Shown: positions 8,063 through 18,766, counted from the stretch's first letter. The stretch is DNA of 64,000 bases from Comamonas thiooxydans (GCF_002157685.2 NZ_AP026738.1:2232001-2296000); one strand, 5' to 3'. Numbers and translations: made by a program. Notes: a model not told the origin generated them from the letters alone.

Positions 8063-9313
8063 TTGAACTTCCAGTACCCCGAGGACACGCAGCAGATGCA
8101 GCGCACGCTGCGCCAGTTCATGGAGCGCCATGTGGTGCCCCGCTACCACGACTACGAGCGCATAGCGGCTACGGGCGCTTACCCGACCGAGGTGGTCGAG
8201 CCGCTAAAGCAGCTGGCGCGCGAGGCCGGTTTGTGGAACCTTTTCCTGCCCGGCTTGCGTGACGATGAGCCCGGCACCCGCATGAGCAATATGCAGTACA
8301 GCCCGCTGGCCGAGATCATGGGCCGGGTCTACTGGTCGGCCGAGGTGTTCAACTGCAATGCACCCGATACCGGCAACACCGAGCTGCTGCACCTGTTTGC
8401 CACGCCCGAGCAGCATGAGCGCTGGCTGAAGCCCTTGCTCGACGGCAGCATCCGCTCCTGCTTCTCGATGACCGAACCCGATGTGGCCTCGTCCGATGCC
8501 ACCAATATCTGCACCACCATCCGCCGCGAAGGGGATGAGTACGTGATCAACGGCCGCAAGTGGTTCACCACCGGTGCGCTGCACCCGAACTGCAAGTTCG
8601 CCATTGTCATGGGCGTGAGCGACGAGAGCCCCGATGCGCCCCGCCACCAGCGCCATTCGATGGTCATCGTGCCGCTGGATACGCCGGGCCTGAACATCGT
8701 GCGCAACGTAGCGATCATGCACCACCACGCCCCCGAAGGGCATTGCGAGGTGACCTATACCGATGTGCGCGTGCCCGTCAGCAACCTGCTGGGCGAGGAG
8801 CACAGCGGCTTTGCGCTGGCGCAGGCGCGCCTGGGCCCTGGCCGGGTACACCACTGCATGCGCACCATTGGCCAGTGTGAGCTGGCGGTGGAGATGATGT
8901 GCGAGCGCGCACTCACCCGCCGCGCCTTTGGCAAGCACCTGAGCGATTACGCCAATGTGCAGGACTGGATCGCCCAGTCCCGCGTCGAGATCGACCAGGC
9001 GCGGCTGCTGGTGCTGCAGGCCGCCTGGAAGATGGACATGTTCGGCAATAAGGCGGCGCACATCGATGTGTCGGCCATCAAGCTGGTGGCGGCGCAGCTG
9101 CAGACCCGCGTGCTGGACCGCGCCATCCAGGTGTTCGGCGCCATGGGCATCACGCCCGATACGCCCCTGTCCTACCTCTGGTCCTGGGGCCGGGCGATGC
9201 GCTTTTTTGACGGCCCGGACGAGGTGCACCTGCGCGCCATTGCCCGCGCCGAGCTGGCCCGCGCACGCGACAACCTGGGCGCCACCGCCGCCTACTACAG
9301 CACCAGCCACTGA
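8063..9313 (+). CDS. Acyl-CoA dehydrogenase family protein
   Basis: A 416-residue flavoprotein that would introduce a double bond into an acyl-CoA and pass electrons to ETF. Three family signatures are clear: FSMTEPDVASSDATN (FAD/substrate loop, about residue 140), RRAFGKHLSDYANVQDWIA (about residue 292) and the C-terminal FDGPDEVHLRAIAR. The start is a TTG at 8063 with AGGAGA seven bases upstream. An upstream TTG at 8039 overlaps the previous stop but has no binding site. Sequence style and size are of the long-chain/ACAD10-11-like group that partners with phosphotransferases. Substrate unknown. Confidence 0.9.
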   Translation: MNFQYPEDTQQMQRTLRQFMERHVVPRYHDYERIAATGAYPTEVVEPLKQLAREAGLWNLFLPGLRDDEPGTRMSNMQYSPLAEIMGRVYWSAEVFNCNAPDTGNTELLHLFATPEQHERWLKPLLDGSIRSCFSMTEPDVASSDATNICTTIRREGDEYVINGRKWFTTGALHPNCKFAIVMGVSDESPDAPRHQRHSMVIVPLDTPGLNIVRNVAIMHHHAPEGHCEVTYTDVRVPVSNLLGEEHSGFALAQARLGPGRVHHCMRTIGQCELAVEMMCERALTRRAFGKHLSDYANVQDWIAQSRVEIDQARLLVLQAAWKMDMFGNKAAHIDVSAIKLVAAQLQTRVLDRAIQVFGAMGITPDTPLSYLWSWGRAMRFFDGPDEVHLRAIARAELARARDNLGATAAYYSTSH

Positions 9314-9323
9314 AGAGCTTGCG

Positions 9324-10121
9324 ATGACCTATCCCGACCAGAACCCGGACGGCAGCGTGCTGCACTGGCGCAGCGGCGCCGTGGCGCATATCCGCTTCAA
9401 CCGCCCCCAGGCGCTCAACGCCATTGACCGTGGCATGGCAGCCGCCTTTCACCCGGCCTGCAAGGACATTGCCGGCGACCCGCAGGTGCGCGCCGTGCTC
9501 ATCACAGGCGAAGGCCGGGCCTTTATGGCCGGTGGCGACCTCGATGAAATGCGCGCCGATCCGCAGCAGGCCGCTGCGCAGCTGATTGCCGGCATGCATG
9601 GCGGCATCCGCCTGCTGACGGCCTTGCAGGCCCCCGTGGTTTGCGCCGTGCAGGGCGCGGTGGCGGGCGGCGGCCTGGGGCTGATGCTGGCCTGCGACCT
9701 GGCCATTGCTGCCGAGGGCACGCGCTTTGGGGTGGCCTATCCGCTGATCGGCGCAAGCTGCGACTGCTCCACCTCCTGGGGCCTGCCGCGCGTGCTGGGC
9801 CTGCGCAAGGCGATGGAACTGGCGCTGCTGGGCGACAACCTGGAGGCGGCCGAGGCCCTGCGCCTGGGCCTCGTCAACCGCGTGGTGGCCAAGGACCGCC
9901 TGGCAGCCGAGGCCGAGGCCCTGGTGCAGCGCCTGGCCCAAGGCCCGACTCATGCGCTGGGCCATATGAAGCAGCTGCTGCGCAGCGTCCTGGAGCGCGG
10001 GCTGGATGCCCACCTCGACAAGGAAGCCGACAGCTTTACCCAGTGCGCCGGCACGGCCGATTTTCAGGAAGGCATCAGCGCCTTCCGCGAGAAGCGCGCA
10101 GCGCGGTTTCAAGGCCGCTGA
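9324..10121 (+). CDS. Enoyl-CoA hydratase/isomerase family protein
   Basis: A 265-residue crotonase-fold enzyme. The oxyanion-hole segments are ITGEGRAFMAGGDLDEM (about residues 60-75) and VQGAVAGGGLGLMLACDLAIAA (about 105-125). The usual catalytic Glu positions of true hydratases are not obvious: the segment after ACDLAIAAEGTRFGVAYPLIG carries no Glu where hydratases have PEIxLG. The reaction may therefore be isomerisation or ring/C-C bond chemistry rather than hydration. It begins ten bases after the dehydrogenase stop. Confidence 0.87.
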   Translation: MTYPDQNPDGSVLHWRSGAVAHIRFNRPQALNAIDRGMAAAFHPACKDIAGDPQVRAVLITGEGRAFMAGGDLDEMRADPQQAAAQLIAGMHGGIRLLTALQAPVVCAVQGAVAGGGLGLMLACDLAIAAEGTRFGVAYPLIGASCDCSTSWGLPRVLGLRKAMELALLGDNLEAAEALRLGLVNRVVAKDRLAAEAEALVQRLAQGPTHALGHMKQLLRSVLERGLDAHLDKEADSFTQCAGTADFQEGISAFREKRAARFQGR

Positions 10122-10129
10122 GCAGTTGA

Positions 10130-11169
<1,040 letters not shown>

Positions 11170-11170
<1 letters not shown>

Positions 11171-12783
11171 TGACCATGACTCCGTCCACACCCACCCCCC
11201 AGCTGAGGCTGGAAACCCATTACGACCAGCGTGTGATGCGCTGCTTTGCCGAGCGGCCAAACGATGTCATCACCATGTGGCAGCAGGCGGCCCGGCGCCA
11301 ACCCCAAGCCGAGGCGCTGGTCTGCGGTGCGCAGCGCCTGAGTTGGGTACAGCTGCAAGACCGGGTCATGCGCGTGGCAGCCGCGCTGCGCACACGCGGT
11401 GTCGCCAAGGGCGACCGCGTGGCGCTGCTGCTGGGCAATGGCACGGAGTTTGTGATCGCCTCTTACGCCACGATGGCCATCGGCGCGGTGGTGGTGCCGC
11501 TGAGCATCCGCGACCAGTCGGCCGGCATTGGCTACATCCTGCGCGATTGCGAGGCGGTGGTGCTGATCCATGATGCAGCGCTGGGCGCCGTGGTAGCCGG
11601 CATGGGCGAGACGCCGGCGCTGCGGTACCAGGTGGCGGTGGGTGGCGCGCCGGATGCGGCCCAGGCCTTTGCGCAGTTGCTGGCCCATGCGCCACTGCCA
11701 CAGTGCGAGGCCTTGGACGAAGAAGACCTGGCCATGTTGGTCTATACCTCGGGCACCACCGGTTTTCCCAAGGGGGCGATGCTGACGCATCTGGGCATTG
11801 TGCATACCATCCTGCACTACGCGCAGGCGCTGGGGCTGGATGCCACGGTGCGGGGTTGCGCCGTGGTGCCGCTCAGTCATGTCACCGGGTTGGTGGCGCT
11901 GATGGCAGTGACTCTGGGCCTGGGTGGCGCCCTGGTAGTGGTGCCGCATTTCAAGGCAGCCGAGATGCTGCCGCTGGCCGCCCAGGAGCGCATCAGCTTC
12001 ACGATCATGGTGCCGGCGATGTACCAGCTGCTGTTGCTGCAGGAAAACTGCCGCCAGCATGACCTCTCGCACTGGACCGTGGGCGGCTTTGGCGGCGCGC
12101 CGATGCCGCCGGAGACCATCGACCGGCTGGCGCAATGGCTGCCAGGGTTGCGCCTGTCCAACTGCTATGGCGCGACCGAGACCACCTCACCGGTGGCGGT
12201 GATGCCCGCGCAGCTGACGCGCACGCATCTGGCCAGCGTGGGTCTGGCGCTGCCCTGCGCCGATATCGCGGTGATGGACGACGATGGTCACCCCTTGCCG
12301 GCCGATGAGGTCGGTGAGCTTTGGCTCAAGGGCCCGATGGTGGCCAAGGGCTACTGGAACAACCCGCAGGCCACGCAGGAGAACTTTGTTGATGGCTACT
12401 GGCGCAGCGGCGATGTGGGCCGCATGGACGCGCAGGGCTTTGTCTATGTGATGGACCGCCGCAAGGACATGCTCAACCGGGGTGGCTACAAGATCTTCAG
12501 CGTGGAGGTGGAAAACGCCTTGTGCGAACACCCCGATGTGCTGGAGGCCGCAGTGGTGGCCAAGCCCTGCCCGGTGCTGGGTGAGCGCGTGCATGTGTTT
12601 GTGACCTTGCGAGACGACAAGCACACGGAGGCCGAGGCGCTGCGCCGCTTTTGCGCAGAACGCCTGGCCGACTACAAGGTGCCCGAGAGCTTTACCGTCA
12701 GCCGCAATCTGCTGCCACGCAATGCCAACGGCAAGCTGCTTAAGCGCGTGCTGCGCCAAGAGCTGCTCGCCGCCCAGGCTTGA
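11170..12783 (+). CDS. AMP-dependent acyl-CoA synthetase/ligase
   Basis: A 537-residue class I adenylate-forming enzyme that activates a carboxylic acid with ATP and CoA. All core motifs are present: VYTSGTTGFPKGAML (A3, about residue 192), NCYGATETTSP (A5), YWRSGDVGRMDAQG (A7), DRRKDMLNRGGYKIFSVEVE (A8) and the catalytic lysine in NANGKLLKRVL (A10, about residue 525). The ATG at 11170 has a perfect GGAGG site and overlaps the upstream TGA. It gives the module its entry step, which suggests the pathway starts from a free acid taken up from outside; the acid cannot be named from sequence. Confidence 0.92.
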
Positions 12784-12797
12784 AGGAGGGCGCCCGC

Positions 12798-13604
12798 ATG
12801 CCAACAGATGCCGCCACCCTGGAGACCCTGCAGCCGGGCATTGCGCTGCTGCGTCTGACGCGCGCCGCGCGCCTCAATGCGCTGAGCCTGCCGGATTTGC
12901 AGTTTCTGCACGGGCTGCTGGATACCTGCCTGTCGGATGCCAGCCAGCGCGTGCTGGTCATCACCGGCGACGGGGAGGGCTTTTGCGCCGGCCTGAACCT
13001 CAAATCCTTGCTGGATGAGAACGGGCAGATGCCGGCCACGGTGCGCGAGAACATGGATTTGCAGCAGAGCTTTGCTGGGCTGGTGCAGCGCCTGCGCGAT
13101 ACCCGCGTGGCGGTGATCGCCGCCGTCAACGGCGTGGCGGTGGGCGCAGGCATGGCGCTGGCCTTGGCGGCGGATGTGCGCTTTGCCGCGCAGCAAGCTG
13201 CCTTCCATGTGGGCGCCGTCAAGATCGGCATCACCGCCGGCGAATGCGGCATCAGCTACCACCTGCCGCGCCTCATCGGCGCCGGGCGTGCCTTTGAGCT
13301 GATGCTGAGCGGCCGCCCCGTTGCATCGGACGAGGCGCTGCGCATAGGGTTGGTCAGCGAGGTGCTGCCAGCGGCCGAACTGCTGGAGCGGGCCTTGCAG
13401 TGCGCGCGCCAGATCGCCGCCCATGCGCCTTATGCCACGGCCCACACCAAACGGCTGATGTGGCAGAACCTAGATGCCCCGAGCCTGGCCGCAGCCATCG
13501 AGCTGGAGAACCATGCCCAGGTGCTGGGCCTGATGACCGAGGATTTCCAGGAGGCTGTCCAGGCTTTCTTGCACAAGCGCAGCCCCGTGTTCCAGGGGCG
13601 CTAA
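12798..13604 (+). CDS. Enoyl-CoA hydratase/isomerase family protein (second copy)
   Basis: A 268-residue crotonase-fold protein, distinct from the one at 9324. The oxyanion motifs are ITGDGEGFCAGLNLKSLL and NGVAVGAGMALALAADVRFAA, followed by HVGAVKIGITAGECGISYHLPRLIG, where a Glu lies near the catalytic position. The C-terminus HKRSPVFQGR is typical. AAGGAGGG directly precedes the ATG at 12798. Two different crotonases plus a MaoC hydratase in one operon argue for a pathway with more than one double-bond or ring step. Confidence 0.88.
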   Translation: MPTDAATLETLQPGIALLRLTRAARLNALSLPDLQFLHGLLDTCLSDASQRVLVITGDGEGFCAGLNLKSLLDENGQMPATVRENMDLQQSFAGLVQRLRDTRVAVIAAVNGVAVGAGMALALAADVRFAAQQAAFHVGAVKIGITAGECGISYHLPRLIGAGRAFELMLSGRPVASDEALRIGLVSEVLPAAELLERALQCARQIAAHAPYATAHTKRLMWQNLDAPSLAAAIELENHAQVLGLMTEDFQEAVQAFLHKRSPVFQGR

Positions 13605-13613
13605 GGAGGCGAT

Positions 13614-14138
13614 ATGAACGAATTACTGAACCCGCCCGCCCAAGACCGTGGCCTGCAGGTGCCCGTCTGCCAAAACGTCGACGATCTGCAAGCCCTGACC
13701 GGCTCCGAGCTGTATGTCAGCCCTTGGGTGGAGGTGGACCAGAACCGCATCGACCGCTTTGCCGAGGCGACCGGCGATTTTCAGTGGGTCCATGTGAACC
13801 CGGCGCGTGCGGCGCAGGAGTCCGGCTTTGGCGGCACGATTGCGCATGGCTTCCTCACGCTTTCCCTGCTCGGCAAGCACTACGAGGACTTTATGCCCAG
13901 CCTGCTTCCGTTTTGCGACCTGGGCATCAACTACGGCCTGAACCGGGTGCGCTTTATGCAACCGGTGCGTGCGGGCAGCCGGCTGCGCAGCTGCTTTGTG
14001 CTGACGGAGGTCAGCTTGGTTGCCGGTGGTGTGCAGATGCTCTTCAACGCCACGGTAGCGCTGGAAGGCCACAGCAAACCCGCTTGTGTGGCCGAGTCGG
14101 TGGTGCGCCGGCTGTTCAAAGAAGGAGGCGTGCGATGA
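13614..14138 (+). CDS. MaoC family (R)-specific enoyl-CoA hydratase-like protein
   Basis: A 174-residue hot-dog-fold protein. The hydratase 2 motif is intact: FAEATGDFQWVHVNPARA with Asp and His, then FGGTIAHGFLTLSLL (about residues 42-80). It would hydrate enoyl-CoA to the R-hydroxyacyl-CoA. The N-terminus (QNVDDLQALTGSELYVSPW) matches the nodulation protein N-like branch often found in Comamonadaceae CoA clusters. The stop overlaps the ATG of the truncated oxidoreductase that follows. Confidence 0.88.
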   Translation: MNELLNPPAQDRGLQVPVCQNVDDLQALTGSELYVSPWVEVDQNRIDRFAEATGDFQWVHVNPARAAQESGFGGTIAHGFLTLSLLGKHYEDFMPSLLPFCDLGINYGLNRVRFMQPVRAGSRLRSCFVLTEVSLVAGGVQMLFNATVALEGHSKPACVAESVVRRLFKEGGVR

Positions 14139-14242
14139 AGACCCTGATGCGCGAACAGTTTGGCCCGCCGTCGGCGCTGCAACTGCGCGATCTGCCTGCG
14201 CTGCAAGCGGCGCTTGGCGAGGTAGTCGTCGTCGTGCCGTAG
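14135..14242 (+). pseudogene. N-terminal remnant of an NADPH:quinone oxidoreductase (zinc-type alcohol dehydrogenase superfamily)
   Basis: The ATG at 14135 overlaps the maoC stop and has a GGAGG site, so a real gene began here. Only 35 codons remain (MKTLMREQFGPPSALQLRDL ... GEVVVVVP) before TAG. The FGPPSALQLRDLP/GEVVVVV pattern is the start of the medium-chain quinone oxidoreductase family, normally about 320-330 residues and followed by a VHAxGVNFPD-like stretch, which is missing. The following 160 bases do not continue the gene in any frame that I can recognise. The distal part of the operon was therefore lost, probably when the downstream transporter segment arrived. Confidence 0.75.
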
Positions 14243-14401
14243 CACTTAAACAACCAAGCATTTCCCGATTTCCCTGTTTCCGTCTTGAACACTGGTGCCG
14301 CGAGACAAGGGGGCGACAAAGCCCTCGGCACCGATGTGAACCCAGGGGTGGCTCTTGTGGAGTTGCCCTCTATCCAAACCACCTTTCCGAATGGATGAAT
14401 C

Positions 14402-15709
14402 ATGACGAATGCGAACACCTTGAGCGCTGGTGCAGCAGCGCAGGCCAGTGAGAGCGGAGCACCCGCCGATGCCAAGCGCGCAGCGGTTTCGGGTTTTGTG
14501 GGCACCTTGATCGAATACTACGATTTCAGCTTGTACGGCTACATGGCCGTCGTGATTGCGCCGCTGTTCTTTCCCAGCGGCGACCCGACGGTATCGCTGC
14601 TGGCCGCACTGGCGGTGTTTGGCACGGCCTACTTCGTTCGTCCCTTGGGCGGCATCGTGTTTGGCCATATAGGCGACAAGTACGGCCGTAAGACGGCGCT
14701 GCTGGGCACGCTGATCTGCATGGGCATCGGCAGCACCTTGATGGGATTGCTGCCCACCTTTGAGCAGATGGGCTATTTCGCCACCGCCTTGTTGGTGCTG
14801 GTGCGCCTGTTGCAAGGCTTCTCGGCCGGTGGCGAAGTAGGGGGCTCGGCAACCTTTATCTCGGAGTCGTCGCCACCGCACATGAAGGCCACCTTTGGCG
14901 CCTTCACGCCAATGGGATCGACCGGTGGTTTTGCCGTTGCGGCCGCAGTGGCTGGCGCGGTCACCGCGCTCACCACGCCCGAGCAGATGAGTTCCTGGGG
15001 TTGGCGCATACCCTTTTTGCTGGCACTTCCGCTGACCCTGCTGTGCATCTGGGCCCGTACCCGCGTCAAGGAAACCTATGAGAGCAAGCCCGAGAAAAAA
15101 GAGCATTCGCCCATTGGTGCCGTCTTTCGCCTGCAGACCAAGGCCTTGCTGCAATCGACCGCGATCAGCGCCGCCACCAATGGCACGGCTTATATCGGGC
15201 TGACCTACATGAGTATCCATCTGGTCAAGCAACTGGGCTACCCCGCTGGCAATGTGTACTGGGTCGCCACCTTGGCCATCGGCCTGTCTGCGCTGCTGAT
15301 GCCGCTGGGCGGCTATATCGGTGATCGCATCGGTCTGCGCCGCTTGATGCTGGTTGGCCTGATCGGCTACATCATCCTGACCTACCCGATGATGGGCCTG
15401 ATGGAGCGCAGCCTGATGGTCGCTGCGTGGGCCTATGTGGTGCTGATGCTCAACACGGTTGCCACCCAGGTTAGCGCCTACACCTTGCTGCCACTGCTGT
15501 TCCAGCCGCAGTACCGCTACACCGGCGTTGCCACCGGCTGGAACTTGGGCGTGATCATTGCTGGCGGTACCGCCCCCTATGTGGCCGTCAAGCTGGTACA
15601 GATGACCGAGAATAAGCAGTCTCCTGCCTATTTTGTAATCGTCGCAGCCATCATTGGCCTGGTTGGTGTTCTATCCATCCGCCGCGATGTTGCGCGCTCG
15701 GTCACTTGA
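14402..15709 (+). CDS. MFS transporter, metabolite:H+ symporter (MHS) family
   Basis: A 435-residue, 12-helix inner-membrane transporter. It starts with FVGTLIEYYDFSLYGYMAVV and has the MFS loop 2-3 motif GHIGDKYGRKTALL (about residue 90) and the RLLQGFSAGGEVGGSATFI motif of helix 4. All are typical of MHS members such as ShiA, KgtP and ProP, which bring in organic acids or osmolytes with protons. It follows the acyl-CoA operon, separated by the broken gene, and could carry that pathway's acid (inference). No terminator was seen behind it. Confidence 0.88.
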   Translation: MTNANTLSAGAAAQASESGAPADAKRAAVSGFVGTLIEYYDFSLYGYMAVVIAPLFFPSGDPTVSLLAALAVFGTAYFVRPLGGIVFGHIGDKYGRKTALLGTLICMGIGSTLMGLLPTFEQMGYFATALLVLVRLLQGFSAGGEVGGSATFISESSPPHMKATFGAFTPMGSTGGFAVAAAVAGAVTALTTPEQMSSWGWRIPFLLALPLTLLCIWARTRVKETYESKPEKKEHSPIGAVFRLQTKALLQSTAISAATNGTAYIGLTYMSIHLVKQLGYPAGNVYWVATLAIGLSALLMPLGGYIGDRIGLRRLMLVGLIGYIILTYPMMGLMERSLMVAAWAYVVLMLNTVATQVSAYTLLPLLFQPQYRYTGVATGWNLGVIIAGGTAPYVAVKLVQMTENKQSPAYFVIVAAIIGLVGVLSIRRDVARSVT

Positions 15710-16384
15710 AGCTCATCTTGAAGGAGCAATGGGCGAGACCTGATCACTCTAAGGGGGCACATTCGGCGACCTTCCAACACCTCTTTGCGTTACAGAGCAC
15801 ACGGGCCAGCCGCTGATATCAGAGAGAGCCTCCTAGCTCAGCCACATCTCAAGGCTAAGCTGAGGGTAGAGTATCGGGCACTTAGCATGGCGGTCCTTAT
15901 GCTACTCGCAGTCCAGCGGCGATGTTTGGGCTATTGCCGGTTTCAAAGACACCTTGTTAAGGAGGAAGATAAAACCGGAGGTGGTTTATGGGAACGAGAC
16001 GGCAGTGCAGCTGGGAATTCAAGGTTGAAGCGGTCAAGCTGGTGACCGAGCGGTCTGGTTGGTGAGGCCACGTAGCCAGCATAGCCTGAGTGATAGGCGG
16101 CAATATTGCCTTGCCCGCGGCAGGTGCTGCTTGGCCGGCTTGGTACCAGCAATCGCATCGAGCTTGAGTTCAGACTGTTCGCTAGTTGCCATAGCCGGAC
16201 GCCGGCAGGGTCAGTCTCTCGAATGAGTGCTAGGCAAGGCCTGAGACTGTTGGCGGCGTCGTGCCGTGTTGGGGCACAAGGGCTGTATTGTGTGCACAAT
16301 GGTGGCTACGCTCGGACGAGCGGCTCGCGCATTCCAAATGCTGCTTTATATTGATTCGCGTCGCAGACCATCCAAGAAGACCGC
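15710..16384. other. 675-bp intergenic region with transposase debris
   Basis: Apart from the IS3 orfA fragment at 15988-16065, no gene is supported. Two overlapping frames (85-120 codons) show no family pattern. The region looks like a scar of an older insertion. The promoter of the ABC operon must lie near 16300-16380. Confidence 0.55.
15988..16065 (+). pseudogene. Fragment of an IS3-family transposase orfA (N-terminus)
   Basis: A strong binding site region and ATG begin a 25-codon frame reading MGTRRQCSWEFKVEAVKLVT, then ERSGW and TGA. The RRQxxxEFKxEAVKLVTER pattern is the first helix of the IS3-family OrfA helix-turn-helix. The rest of orfA (about 75 residues) is missing. It reads in the same direction as the orfB fragment at 18767-18865, with the ABC operon between them. 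Confidence 0.7.
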
Positions 16385-17287
16385 ATGTCGATCAAATCCA
16401 TTCTGAAATCCACCGTGGTGGCACTGACGATCGTGACCGGTGGGTCGCTTTTCGCACAGGGCACTCCCATCAATGCAGCGGCCTATGACGCACTGGTTGC
16501 GCAGGGGCCTGTGGCCGATGCGGCGACCATCGCATCAAGCACCTGGGCCAGCAAGATCAAACAGGCTGGCACGCTGCGCCTCGGCAGCACGCAAACCTCG
16601 AATCTTTTCTCGCTGCTCAATGAGAAAGACGGCAAGATCCGCGGCTTTGACCTGGGCCTGGCCCAGCTCATCACTCGCTACATTCTGGGCGATGCCGCCA
16701 AGTACCAGTTCACGCAGGTGACCTCGTCCACGCGTGAGCAGGTGCTTATCAATAATCAGGTGGACATGGTCTTCGCCACCTACTCCATCACTCCTGCTCG
16801 CGCCGAGAAGATCTCGTTTGCTGGCCCTTACTACACATCGCAGTCCGGCGTACTGGTCAAGTCGAACAACAAGACGGTTCAGTCGTACAACGACCTGGGC
16901 GGCAAGAAGGTGGCCACGCAAGCGGGCTCCACGGGGCCTGCGATATTGGCTCAGTATGCCCCCAAGGCTGTCGTGCAGGAGTTTCAGACACATCAGGAAG
17001 CCCTCGATGCACTGCGTCAGGGGCGCGTGGATGCCTACGTGACCGATTACACGCTGCTGCTCAACGCCCTGAGCCTTGGCACCAGCAACGCGCGGCTGGC
17101 GGGCGCGCCATTCGGCGCGCAGGACCCCTATGGAGTTGGACTGCCCAAGGGTTCGGACGGCGTAGCATTTATCAATGCCTTCCTGAAGAAGCTGGAGGCT
17201 GACGGTACCTGGGCCAAGCTTTGGACTGTCTCCATAGGCCAGCGCACCGGCAGCACCACTGTTCCGACGCCGCCCGCCCTGCCTTGA
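16385..17287 (+). CDS. Amino-acid ABC transporter substrate-binding protein (glutamate/polar amino acid type)
   Basis: A 300-residue periplasmic protein with a signal peptide (about residues 1-25, ending GGSLFAQG) and one SBP_bac_3 domain. The domain start IKQAGTLRLGSTQTSNLFSL, then GFDLGLAQLITRYIL and LINNQVDMVFATYSITPARAEKISFAGPYY, is the pattern of GluB/GltI-type receptors for glutamate, aspartate or similar. It is the first gene of a three-gene operon with two permeases; three bases separate it from the next start. No ATPase gene accompanies it. Confidence 0.88.
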   Translation: MSIKSILKSTVVALTIVTGGSLFAQGTPINAAAYDALVAQGPVADAATIASSTWASKIKQAGTLRLGSTQTSNLFSLLNEKDGKIRGFDLGLAQLITRYILGDAAKYQFTQVTSSTREQVLINNQVDMVFATYSITPARAEKISFAGPYYTSQSGVLVKSNNKTVQSYNDLGGKKVATQAGSTGPAILAQYAPKAVVQEFQTHQEALDALRQGRVDAYVTDYTLLLNALSLGTSNARLAGAPFGAQDPYGVGLPKGSDGVAFINAFLKKLEADGTWAKLWTVSIGQRTGSTTVPTPPALP

Positions 17288-17290
17288 ACA

Positions 17291-17953
17291 ATGGGTGAGG
17301 TTTCAAGACTCCTGGCCGACCATGGGCCTGCCTTCTGGCAGGCCCTCTTGCTGACATGGAAGCTCACGGTGGTGTCCTTTGTGCCCGGGGTCATGCTGGG
17401 CACGATCGTCGCGGTGCTTAGGCTTATGCCATTGCCGCCGTTGCGCTTGGCTCTGACTATCTACGTGGAGATCTTCCGCAATATTCCCAGCGTAGCGCTG
17501 CTGATCTTCATCGTTTTCGCGCTACCCGATCTCAACATCGTGATTGACTATGAGCCCAGCGTGATCCTGACGCTGACTCTGGTCTGCTCCGCGTTCACGG
17601 CGGACTACCTGCGCTCGGGTATCAACACCATTCCTGGCAGCCAGATTGAGGCCGCACTCAGCCTGGGCATGCGGCCGCTGCAGATTGTTTCTGCCGTGGT
17701 CTTGCCGCAGGCGCTGCGTTCGGTCGTGCAGCCGATGACTTCGCTGCTGATTGCATTGATGCTGTCGACTTCTCTGGCGTCGCAGTTGCCGTTTCCAGGC
17801 CGGGAGCTCACCGCACTCGTATCCAAGATCGCCAACGACTCGGCACTCGGCATTGCCGCGTTCGCCGTGGCTGCCACGATGTATGTAGCGACAGGCCTGC
17901 TCATCGCCTTGGCCGGCGCGGCTCTGGAAAAGAAAGTGCGGATACTGCGATGA
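17291..17953 (+). CDS. Amino-acid ABC transporter permease (GluC/GltJ-like)
   Basis: A 220-residue inner-membrane protein with about five helices. The HisMQ-family EAA loop is visible near residues 117-140 (SQIEAALSLGMRPLQIVSAV), followed by VLPQALRSVVQPMTS. It would form a heterodimeric channel with the next gene product, whose ATG overlaps this stop (ATGA at 17950-17953). The EAA loop normally docks an ATPase, which must be supplied from elsewhere in the genome. Confidence 0.87.
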   Translation: MGEVSRLLADHGPAFWQALLLTWKLTVVSFVPGVMLGTIVAVLRLMPLPPLRLALTIYVEIFRNIPSVALLIFIVFALPDLNIVIDYEPSVILTLTLVCSAFTADYLRSGINTIPGSQIEAALSLGMRPLQIVSAVVLPQALRSVVQPMTSLLIALMLSTSLASQLPFPGRELTALVSKIANDSALGIAAFAVAATMYVATGLLIALAGAALEKKVRILR

Positions 17954-18750
17954 GCCGCTCTCTGGAGGACATTCTGTTTGCTGCGCCAGGCCCCCAGGCC
18001 CGGGCTGTCACCAACGCGGTGAGCGCGATCGTCGCAGCCGTGCTGCTTTTGCTGGCGGTGGCAATCGTGTTCCGCTTCCATTCGGCAGGGCAGCTCGATG
18101 CCCCGTATTGGGAATTCTTTGCCTGGTTGACGACCTGGAGCTTTCTTGCCAAAGGTCTGCTCGGTACGCTGGCATCGTCGGCGATGGCCGCCGTCATTGC
18201 TCTGGTCCTCGGGCTGGTGCTGTTGCTGGGGCGGCTGTCGCGGCTGAGGCTGATGCGTTGGCCCAGCATTGCTGTCATCGAGTTCCTGCGCGGCACGCCG
18301 ACGCTGCTGCTCATCTATGTTTGCTTTCTGGTGTTGCCATCGATCGGGATCAAGCTGAGCACCTATTGGATGCTGACCTTGCCCATAGGCCTGAGTACCG
18401 CAGCCGTGGTTGCCGAGGTATACCGCGCGGGCGTGCTCGCCGTTCCGCGCGGCCAGACCGATGCCGCGCGAAGCCTGGGGTTGACCGAAGTCCAGGTCTT
18501 TTTCTTCGTCGTCTTCCCTCAGGCCCTTCGCTACATTGTTCCGGCCCTGGTTGCGCAACTGGTCATCGTGGTCAAGGACACCACCTTCGGCTATGTCGTC
18601 ACCTATGGTGAACTCATGCAGAACGCCAAGGTGCTCATAGCGAACTACCACTCACTGGTGCCGGTGTACCTGGTCGTGGCGGCGCTTTACTGCCTTGTGA
18701 ACTATGCGATTTCAAAGGCGAGTCAGCGACTGGGTAGGCCCATGCATTGA
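17950..18750 (+). CDS. Amino-acid ABC transporter permease (GluD/GltK-like)
   Basis: A 266-residue inner-membrane protein of the same HisMQ family. Helices begin near residues 35 and 65; FLRGTPTLLLIYVCF and the EAA loop GQTDAARSLGLTEVQVFFFVVFPQALRYIVPAL (about 175-205) are diagnostic. It is longer than its partner because of the N-terminal extension seen in GluD/GltK proteins. It is the last gene of the operon: an ATP-binding gene would normally follow, but IS3 debris starts only 16 bases after its stop. Confidence 0.87.
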   Translation: MSRSLEDILFAAPGPQARAVTNAVSAIVAAVLLLLAVAIVFRFHSAGQLDAPYWEFFAWLTTWSFLAKGLLGTLASSAMAAVIALVLGLVLLLGRLSRLRLMRWPSIAVIEFLRGTPTLLLIYVCFLVLPSIGIKLSTYWMLTLPIGLSTAAVVAEVYRAGVLAVPRGQTDAARSLGLTEVQVFFFVVFPQALRYIVPALVAQLVIVVKDTTFGYVVTYGELMQNAKVLIANYHSLVPVYLVVAALYCLVNYAISKASQRLGRPMH

Positions 18751-18766
18751 TCGCTCTCATGAGGTT

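Noticed and set aside
15785..16299. Two overlapping frames (86 and 118 codons) between the MHS transporter and the ABC operon
   Set aside because: No family pattern; the only recognisable piece is the short IS3 orfA fragment.
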